DNA from: Vulcanimicrobiia bacterium
GTDB lineage: Bacteria > Eremiobacterota > Eremiobacteria > Baltobacterales > Baltobacteraceae
NCBI GenBank assembly: GCA_024281135.1
Contig: JAMXLG010000388.1
Location: forward strand, 1 to 7,068
Direction of reading: 5' to 3'
Length of the DNA: 7,068 nucleotides
Position 1 is the stretch's first letter, and every line of letters begins with the position of its first letter. The translations under genes and the position numbers were made by a program. Of this stretch, positions 1 through 4,523 are shown piece after piece. The notes under the pieces are model-generated. The model made no database searches. It was not told the DNA's origin and saw nothing but the letters and a program-made list of their open reading frames with translations.

Positions 1-10
1 AGGAACGACA

Positions 11-1132
11 CTAATGCTCCATGCCGTGTTCGGGATGATGGTGCGCGTGACAGCCGTGTTCCATCGGGTTGGCGCGATTGAGCTGCCAGAGCCATAGCGC
101 GAGTGCGCCGAAGATCAAGTTCAACCAGAACGTGTAGTTGATGCGGAAGGCGTTCTCCGGCATGAAGCCGCCTAGCGGATGCGCGGGCACGAGATGCAGT
201 GCGTTAAACGCGAGATCGACGAGAATCGCCGCGACAACCATCGTCACATAGAAAACTACCGCGATGTACGCCGCCATGCGCCAACCGTAGTATTTGCGAT
301 AGACGTCAAGCAGCGGCAGCACGATGAGATCGCCGTATAAGAACGCGAGCACGCCGCCGAATCCGGCACCGCCCGCCCACAATACGGCGGCCATCGGCAC
401 GTTTCCGATCGAGCAGACGAAGGTGATCACGGCAACGAGCGGTCCAATGATTGCGCCGCCGATCGTTCCGGCGCACAGATGACTCCACCAGCTTTCCGGA
501 ACGAACGCGGAGAGCAGGCCGGCGATAATGAAGCCGGCCGTGAGATCTTTCCACAGCATCGACCAGTCCATCGCCGCGTTTTGCGCCACAACGACCGGCG
601 TTTGCGGATTGCGTAATCGGTCCCAGAACGTCGCACCTTCCACGACGTTATCGCCATGTTCGTGTCCGGAAGCTTCATCGACGTGCGCGCGCGCTTCTTC
701 AACGAGATGTTTCGGATACGTGAACCGTACGAGCAGCGACATGATGATGACGAGCACGACGCCGCCGATCCACTCGCCAAGCGTAAACTGCCACCCCATC
801 AAAAACCACAGAATCAGTCCGAGTTCGATGACGAGGTTAGTCGATGAAAACAGAAACGCAAGCGACGGAATCAGTCCCGCGCCCTTTTTGAAGAGCGTCT
901 TGCTTAGCGCTGCAGCAGCGTAGGAACAACTCGAACTTGCGGCACCGTACAGAGTCGCAATCGCCGTTTCGCGCGCGCCTTCACGCCCGAGCAGCTGCTC
1001 CATCCGTTCCTTGGACACGACCGCTTGAACCAACCCGGAAAGCGTGAACCCCAAAATGAGGCTCCAAGCAACCTCCCACGCCATTCCGGCAGAAATCTCC
1101 AGCGAGCGAACCAGCATCCACACGACGTGCAT
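11..1132 (-). CDS. COG0701/DUF318 (ArsP-like) multi-pass membrane permease with His-rich C-terminal tail
   Basis: A 373-residue polytopic inner-membrane protein of the COG0701/DUF318 permease superfamily, which includes the organoarsenical exporter ArsP. It has two homologous halves. The first holds the conserved SSSCSYAA motif (residues 66-73, Cys69), a KKG and an SSTNLVIELG stretch near 97-105. The second holds VCSIGNVP (239-246, Cys240) followed by a Gly-rich helix. Between them is a cytosolic-looking loop (about 139-190) containing GHEHG. The last 17 residues, after the final helix, carry seven His and one Cys (H359, C361, H362, H364-366, H369, H373), which suggests metal binding. The ATG at 1130-1132 is chosen because a near-consensus promoter sits 7 nt upstream. 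No Shine-Dalgarno sequence fits. The gene is divergent from a CGNR regulator 41 bp away. Family assignment is firm. The substrate (metal, metalloid or other) is not determined, and a direct arsenic role is inference. Confidence 0.88.
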   Translation of the reverse strand: MHVVWMLVRSLEISAGMAWEVAWSLILGFTLSGLVQAVVSKERMEQLLGREGARETAIATLYGAASSSCSYAAAALSKTLFKKGAGLIPSLAFLFSSTNLVIELGLILWFLMGWQFTLGEWIGGVVLVIIMSLLVRFTYPKHLVEEARAHVDEASGHEHGDNVVEGATFWDRLRNPQTPVVVAQNAAMDWSMLWKDLTAGFIIAGLLSAFVPESWWSHLCAGTIGGAIIGPLVAVITFVCSIGNVPMAAVLWAGGAGFGGVLAFLYGDLIVLPLLDVYRKYYGWRMAAYIAVVFYVTMVVAAILVDLAFNALHLVPAHPLGGFMPENAFRINYTFWLNLIFGALALWLWQLNRANPMEHGCHAHHHPEHGMEH

Positions 1133-1139
1133 ATTGACG

Positions 1140-1168
1140 CTTATAGCGCCAAACTGCTAACCTGTCAA
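1140..1168 (-). promoter_or_regulatory. Sigma70-type promoter of the permease gene, probably giving a leaderless mRNA
   Basis: Read on the minus strand, there is a perfect -35 TTGACA (1163-1168), a 17-bp spacer and a -10 TATAAG (1140-1145, five of six consensus bases). Only 7 nt (1139-1133) separate the -10 from the permease ATG, so transcription should begin at or within a base or two of the A of ATG. The -35 lies inside the inverted repeat at 1157-1187, so a protein bound there would block polymerase. Confidence 0.75.
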
Positions 1169-1187
1169 CTACTATGACAGCGGTTAG
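1157..1187. promoter_or_regulatory. Inverted-repeat candidate operator in the divergent intergenic region
   Basis: The left arm CTAACCTGTCA (1157-1167) is matched by the right arm TGACAGCGGTTAG (1175-1187), which is its reverse complement apart from two inserted bases. A 7-bp gap separates the arms. The repeat covers the permease -35 box and overlaps codons 1-5 of the CGNR regulator starting at 1174. This is where an autorepressor would sit. That the neighbouring CGNR protein is the binder is inference from adjacency. Confidence 0.55.
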
Positions 1188-1728
1188 TCAAAAATTTGAG
1201 TTCGTCGGCGGTAACCTCGCGCTCGACTTCGTCAACACGGTTCATTCCGGCGCGGACACCCTTGAAGAGCCCGGCAGCATCGCACAATGGGTACGCGCTG
1301 CAAACCTGGGTAAGTCGAGCGGCGCGCGCCTGACCCGGCGGCTGATGGAACTTCGTCAAACGTTGACATCGATTGCTCGCGCGCTCGCAGACGGCGCGAA
1401 GATATCCCGGCGCGATCTGACGCAGCTGAACGACACATTGGCTGAGTGTCCGCCGCGCGTCGTGTTGCACGTCTCGGATGATGCGATCGTGCGCGAAACT
1501 GCGTTCGTATCAGAGAAACTTGATGATCTCGCCGGTCCGCTCGCGGCAGCGATGGCGGATCTTCTCACGTCGCCGGATCGCACTCGCGTGAAACGCTGTC
1601 CCGGGTGCGCGATGTACTTCGTCGACGAAAGCCGTAACCGCACCCGCACGTGGTGCAGCATGAAATCGTGCGGCAATCGCGCGAAAGTCGCGGCGCACTA
1701 TCAGCGTTCCCGAGGCGAGGCTTCGTAG
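1174..1728 (+). CDS. CGNR zinc-finger domain protein with N-terminal ABATE domain (putative transcriptional regulator)
   Basis: A 184-residue soluble protein. The N-terminus has the ABATE-domain signature GGNLALDFVNT (residues 12-22), followed by a mostly helical middle region. The C-terminus is a CGNR zinc finger: CPGC (Cys142, Cys145), a 15-residue spacer ending in TW, Cys161, then CGNR (Cys166-Arg169) and a basic helix to the end. Such proteins are predicted stress-responsive transcription regulators in which the zinc finger binds DNA; few have been tested. The ATG at 1174 has no Shine-Dalgarno sequence and lies inside an inverted repeat, as expected for autoregulation. A weak plus-strand promoter (TTGACG at 1134-1139, TAACCT at 1158-1163) would place the transcript start within a few bases of the ATG. 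The divergent permease is the obvious candidate target. Identity is strong; the regulatory role and target are inferred. Confidence 0.9.
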   Translation: MTAVSQKFEFVGGNLALDFVNTVHSGADTLEEPGSIAQWVRAANLGKSSGARLTRRLMELRQTLTSIARALADGAKISRRDLTQLNDTLAECPPRVVLHVSDDAIVRETAFVSEKLDDLAGPLAAAMADLLTSPDRTRVKRCPGCAMYFVDESRNRTRTWCSMKSCGNRAKVAAHYQRSRGEAS

Positions 1729-1781
1729 GCGGTAGCAACTTCCGGAATGCGCGCCCGGCGGCGAGGCGTTACGCTACCGCC

Positions 1782-2252
1782 ATGAGCAATTTTCGCATCA
1801 CGGGACTCGACCCAAAGCAGTTTTCGCATCTTTTCGGCTTGAGCGACAACGAGCTGGCCGCGCAGGGGGCGGTACGGTACGTCGTCGACGAGAAGCCCGG
1901 CTTTCCGGATCGCGTCGAGATGCGCGATCTCGATATCGGCGAGCGCGCGATTTTGATCAACTACACGCACCTCGATTCATCGTCACCGTATCGCTCGTCG
2001 CACGCCATTTTCGTTCGAGAAGGCGCCCAGGCGGCATACGATGTGACCAACGAAATACCGGAAGTACTGAGCAGCAGGCTCTTGAGCGTCCGCGCATTCG
2101 ATAAAGACGCCATGATGACGGATGCGCAAGTGATAGACGGTACCGAACTTCACACGTGGATCGACCGCGCCTTCGCGAGCGAAAACGTCGACTTCATCGA
2201 CGTTCATAACGCCCACCGCGGGTGCTTTGCTGCACGCGTCACTCGAGCGTAG
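1782..2252 (+). CDS. DUF1203 domain-containing protein
   Basis: A 156-residue cytoplasmic protein that I recognise as DUF1203 along its whole length. Typical segments are FRITGLDP near the N-terminus, LSDNELAAQGA, the DEKPGFPDRV stretch, YRSSHAIFVREGA in the middle, LLSVRAFDKDAMM, then DGTELHTWID and the closing NAHRGCFAARV. The biochemical function of the family is unknown. The frame is open upstream into the CGNR gene, but family similarity begins at the ATG at 1782, which I take as the start. There is no Shine-Dalgarno sequence. A TACGCT hexamer (1770-1775) stands 6 nt before the ATG, the spacing of a leaderless -10 element, although I see no good -35. The gene is 53 nt after the CGNR stop and 74 nt before the MFS gene, so it may be co-transcribed or separately started. 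There is no signal peptide or membrane segment. Confidence 0.87.
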   Translation: MSNFRITGLDPKQFSHLFGLSDNELAAQGAVRYVVDEKPGFPDRVEMRDLDIGERAILINYTHLDSSSPYRSSHAIFVREGAQAAYDVTNEIPEVLSSRLLSVRAFDKDAMMTDAQVIDGTELHTWIDRAFASENVDFIDVHNAHRGCFAARVTRA

Positions 2253-2255
2253 CAT
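2227..2255 (+). promoter_or_regulatory. Possible promoter for the MFS transporter gene
   Basis: TTGCTG (2227-2232), a 17-bp spacer and TAGCAT (2250-2255) give a plausible but imperfect sigma70 promoter overlapping the end of the DUF1203 gene. A start about 7 nt downstream (near 2262) would make a leader of about 65 nt that begins just before the hairpins at 2266-2321. Only seven of twelve box positions match consensus, so the call is tentative. Confidence 0.3.
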
Positions 2256-2265
2256 GCAACAACGG

Positions 2266-2321
2266 CGGACCTGTCCGAGATGTTGCCGAAGGCAAGCCAT
2301 GGACAGCATCCTCCGGAGGAT
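2266..2321 (+). promoter_or_regulatory. Structured 5' leader candidate (possible RNA switch) of the MFS gene, including its Shine-Dalgarno hairpin
   Basis: The 74-nt gap before the MFS gene is almost entirely self-complementary. A bulged hairpin pairs CTGTCC (2271-2276) with GGACAG (2301-2306), ATG (2280-2282) with CAT (2298-2300), and TTGCC (2283-2287) with GGCAA (2291-2295) around a GAA loop, leaving bulges GAG and GC. It is followed by the perfect 14-bp palindrome ATCCTCCGGAGGAT (2308-2321), which contains the Shine-Dalgarno GGAGGA (2315-2320), 6 nt before the ATG. CGGA/TCCG (2266-2269 and 2274-2277) offers a competing fold that would open the first stem. An aptamer-plus-sequestrator arrangement is possible. 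I do not recognise a known riboswitch class. No conservation data are available here. Confidence 0.35.
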
Positions 2322-2326
2322 CAGCC

Positions 2327-3559
2327 ATGTTGCGCCTGACCGCCCATCCCACTGAATCGCGCTACGAAATCCTCGGGCTGTTCACGGCGTCCATGATTGC
2401 GGCGTCTATGCTGCTTGTTGCAGTGGGCGCGCTGCTTCCGTACGTTTCGAAAGCGTTTCCGGCCGACACTGCCCACATCTCCATCCTTGTTACGGCACTG
2501 TTGCTCGGTGCGACCCTCACCAATGCGGTGAGCGGTGCTGCGACCGATCGATTCGGTGACAAAGCCGTGCTCATTGCGTGCGGCATCGTTATGGGTTGCG
2601 CGCTCCTGGCTGCGGCGGCGATTCCCAGCTTCGCGTGGCTTGCGTTATGGTTCGTGATCTATGGCATGGGATTTGCGGCAATAAATCCAGTCGGCAGCCA
2701 CGCAATTCTCTTCTTCTTTAAGCCGCAAGAGCGTGGTCTTGCGATGGGCGTCCGGCAGATGGGCATGCCCCTAGGCGGCGTAACGGGTGCGATCGTGATC
2801 GCCATCGCCGCCGACTACTATGGTTATCGCGGCGCACTCGTTGCACTCGGCGTACTTGTGCTGATCGTAACGCTCGGGGCCGCCGCGCTCTACCGCGAAC
2901 CGTCGCAACTTCAAGGAACGCCCGTGCGCGCGACCGTACTTTTGAAAGATATGCTGCGTATCGGGCGCGAGCCGCGGCTGATCCTCATTACACTAACCAG
3001 CATTGTCCTGTTTGCCGCGCAAGTGGCGCTGATGGGATTCTTTCCGTGGACGCTCGTACACGAATTGCACGTGTCGGCGAGTTTCGCATGTTTGGTATTC
3101 GTCGTCACGCAGTTTGGGGCAGCGTCGGGACGACTTGCGTGGGGATGGATCAGCGATCGCATCTTTCACGGCCGGCGCATGATGCCGCTGCTGATCACGT
3201 GCATCCTCTGCGCAATCGCGTCGCTCATTGTTTCCGATATCGGGAATCTGCGAATGTCGGCGCTCGCCGGTCTATCGGTGTTGCTCGGAATCGCCGCTGA
3301 AGGCTGGTTCGGCATCGCGGTGGTTGCAATGGCAGAGGTTGGCGGCGAAGAGCACGCGGGCAGTGCGCTCGGTTTTGGTTTGACCTGGGTCATGGCGACG
3401 GGCATCATAACGCCCGCGATCTTTCAAGGCATCATGCAAACCGCCGGCATTCCCGCCGCCTGGGAGGCACTCGCAGTGCTCTCACTCTGTGGCGTAATCC
3501 CGGCAGCTGCCGCGATGATGCTTGTCGATATGAAGCGCGCGCCCGCGGAATCAGCGTAG
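2327..3559 (+). CDS. Major facilitator superfamily transporter (CynX/COG2807-like)
   Basis: A 410-residue integral membrane protein with about twelve hydrophobic helices in two six-helix halves. The loop after the second helix has the MFS motif A form GAATDRFGDK (residues 70-79), and the equivalent loop of the second half has GWISDRIFHGRR. Helix 4 has GMGFAAINPVG and helix 5 has GVRQMGMPLGG, a pattern common in anion-type MFS permeases related to CynX/NimT. A role as a proton-coupled importer or exporter of a small organic anion or drug is therefore likely. The substrate cannot be read from sequence. The start at 2327 is preferred over the in-frame GTG at 2222 because a strong GGAGGA stands 6 nt upstream and the extra upstream residues are not hydrophobic or MFS-like. 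The leader has hairpins that may control translation. The stop is 20 nt from the 3' end of a convergent tRNA gene, with no obvious terminator between. Confidence 0.9.
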   Translation: MLRLTAHPTESRYEILGLFTASMIAASMLLVAVGALLPYVSKAFPADTAHISILVTALLLGATLTNAVSGAATDRFGDKAVLIACGIVMGCALLAAAAIPSFAWLALWFVIYGMGFAAINPVGSHAILFFFKPQERGLAMGVRQMGMPLGGVTGAIVIAIAADYYGYRGALVALGVLVLIVTLGAAALYREPSQLQGTPVRATVLLKDMLRIGREPRLILITLTSIVLFAAQVALMGFFPWTLVHELHVSASFACLVFVVTQFGAASGRLAWGWISDRIFHGRRMMPLLITCILCAIASLIVSDIGNLRMSALAGLSVLLGIAAEGWFGIAVVAMAEVGGEEHAGSALGFGLTWVMATGIITPAIFQGIMQTAGIPAAWEALAVLSLCGVIPAAAAMMLVDMKRAPAESA

Positions 3560-3579
3560 CCGCGCGAACTCGGAAAACC

Positions 3580-3666
3580 CGGAGAGGGTGAGATTCGAAC
3601 TCACGGACCCCGTGAAGGGCCGGCGGTTTTCAAGACCGCTGCATTCAACCGCTCTGCCACCTCTCC
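3580..3666 (-). tRNA. tRNA-Ser (anticodon UGA)
   Basis: An 87-nt class II tRNA on the minus strand. The acceptor stem GGAGAGG (3660-3666) pairs with CCTCTCC (3581-3587), and the discriminator is G (3580). The D arm contains AGCGGTTGAA. The anticodon stem GCGGT/ACCGC encloses the loop CTTGAAA, with TGA at 3630-3632. A long variable arm with a CCC/GGG stem follows, and the T arm is GTGAG-TTCGAAT-CTCAC. The long variable arm and anticodon give serine, reading UCA and related UCN codons. The 3' CCA is not encoded and must be added by the nucleotidyltransferase. Confidence 0.97.
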
Positions 3667-3729
3667 GCGGCCGCCGGGGACATTTGGTCACAGAGCGGCA
3701 AGGCACCTACGGCCCGGCCGGAATGCGCT

Positions 3730-4293
3730 TCACGGTTGCGGAGTTTGCGGTGCGCCGGCACCCGGTGGTGGCGATGCGTACATATTCCTGACACGAGCCG
3801 GTAAATTTGGATTGATCGTCTTCGTTCCGTCCTCCCACCTCACGCCGAGCGCGACGCATTGCGGCAAACCAGTTTGCAACGGAAAGACGTTGCTGCTGAT
3901 GCCGTATTTCTTCTTGATCTCGACGCCGGGGGAAAATTTCCCGACGTCTTTAGCCTCGGCAACGAGGTGTCCATTGGCAACTAAGCCCCACACGATTCCC
4001 GTCATCGTTTTATGTGTATTGTTGACGAAGTCGACGTACATCGTCGGAGACGAGGTGGTCATAGGCGGTTGGTAATAACCCGCTCCATAATAGTCGCGCC
4101 AATAGTACGGTCCGGCGGGATAGAAGCCCGGGTAGTAGCCGCCGTAGTAACCGCCGCTCGTAACAGTATTTTCTTTGGCATCGCACCGATTAATCGTGAA
4201 CAAGTTCTTGGTGAATACTTGGTGCGGTTGCTGAGCAACAGCGCTCGCGCATAGCACAACGAAAGCAGCGGCGGCAACAACGAAAAAGCGCAT
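3730..4293 (-). CDS. Secreted Gly/Tyr-rich protein of unknown function
   Basis: A 187-residue exported protein with no function I can name. Residues 1-20 form a signal peptide with a hydrophobic core and the site AVA|QQ. A region at 47-77 is very rich in Gly, Tyr and Pro (GGYYGGYYPGFYPAGPYYW and on), low-complexity and probably disordered or adhesive. Residues 84-155 look like a compact beta-rich domain, with MYVDFVNNT, GLVANGHLVAEAKDVGKFSPG and VFPLQTGLPQC. The tail is Pro/Gly-rich. After cleavage only Cys37 and Cys136 remain, so one disulfide is possible. The start is supported by a strong Shine-Dalgarno GGGGAGG (4303-4309) 9 nt upstream and a GATAAT -10 farther up. The gene is divergent from the S53 protease, and both products are exported. 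A shared envelope role is possible but unproven. Confidence 0.8.
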   Translation of the reverse strand: MRFFVVAAAAFVVLCASAVAQQPHQVFTKNLFTINRCDAKENTVTSGGYYGGYYPGFYPAGPYYWRDYYGAGYYQPPMTTSSPTMYVDFVNNTHKTMTGIVWGLVANGHLVAEAKDVGKFSPGVEIKKKYGISSNVFPLQTGLPQCVALGVRWEDGTKTINPNLPARVRNMYASPPPGAGAPQTPQP

Positions 4294-4302
4294 GGCAAAG
4301 TG

Positions 4303-4325
4303 CCTCCCCTAGTTCGCCGATTATC
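4303..4325 (-). promoter_or_regulatory. Shine-Dalgarno and -10 element of the Gly/Tyr-rich protein gene
   Basis: On the minus strand, GATAAT (4320-4325, five of six consensus bases) is followed by the strong ribosome-binding sequence GGGGAGG (4303-4309), which is 9 nt before the ATG. This implies a short leader of roughly 20 nt. No convincing -35 is seen 16-18 bp upstream of the -10, so the promoter is incomplete or needs an activator. Confidence 0.45.
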
Positions 4326-4383
4326 GCACCGCCGCGCCGACGTCACTAACCGAAAATTGCACGCTGGCCAGCGTCAAAGCGAG

Positions 4384-4450
4384 GAAAGCATTTTCACTCG
4401 TTCGTAAAGCTTTGTTCAACTCCTAACAAAGTCGTTGAAATTGCTTTTCA
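4384..4450. repeat. Cluster of inverted and direct repeats in the divergent intergenic region before the S53 protease
   Basis: The 230-bp gap (4294-4523) has an AT-richer core. CTTTGTT (4410-4416) and AACAAAG (4425-4431) form a perfect 7-bp inverted repeat with an 8-bp spacer. TTCAAC (4415-4420) and GTTGAA (4434-4439) form a second, overlapping one. An imperfect direct repeat flanks both: GAAAGCATTTTCA (4384-4396) and GAAATTGCTTTTCA (4437-4450). The arrangement resembles a regulatory region for one or both divergent genes. The binding factor is unknown, and part of the pattern may be chance in AT-rich DNA. Confidence 0.35.
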
Positions 4451-4523
4451 TTAGAGGGGCGGAATCCCGGCTATCCCAATCTTTACGCTCTAAGACGCTG
4501 CTCAAAGGGGTGCTTATCACACT

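Noticed and set aside
1650..1781. Longer N-terminus for the DUF1203 protein, overlapping the CGNR gene
   Set aside because: The extra 44 residues are Arg/Ala/Ser-rich and unlike the family, whose similarity starts right at the ATG at 1782.
2269..2307. ACCTGTC and GACAGC in the MFS leader, shared with the CGNR operator-like repeat
   Set aside because: The half-sites match over only 6-7 bases and their spacing is 33 nt rather than 16, so a second operator of the same regulator is not supported. RNA pairing explains them better.
2222..2326. GTG start at 2222 for the MFS transporter
   Set aside because: The added 35 residues do not look like a membrane helix or signal, and a strong Shine-Dalgarno sequence directs initiation at 2327.
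3667..3729. Promoter for tRNA-Ser in the spacer upstream of it
   Set aside because: A TTGCCG is present on the minus strand, but no -10-like hexamer stands at a suitable distance.
3588..3791. Small plus-strand frame spanning the tRNA-Ser region
   Set aside because: It translates the complement of the tRNA and adjacent spacer, with no ribosome-binding site. The tRNA explains the sequence.
4461..4493. ECF-sigma-like promoter (GGAATC ... GCTCTAA) before the protease
   Set aside because: The spacing between the boxes is longer than the usual 15-17 bp and the -35 match is partial, so I do not call it.
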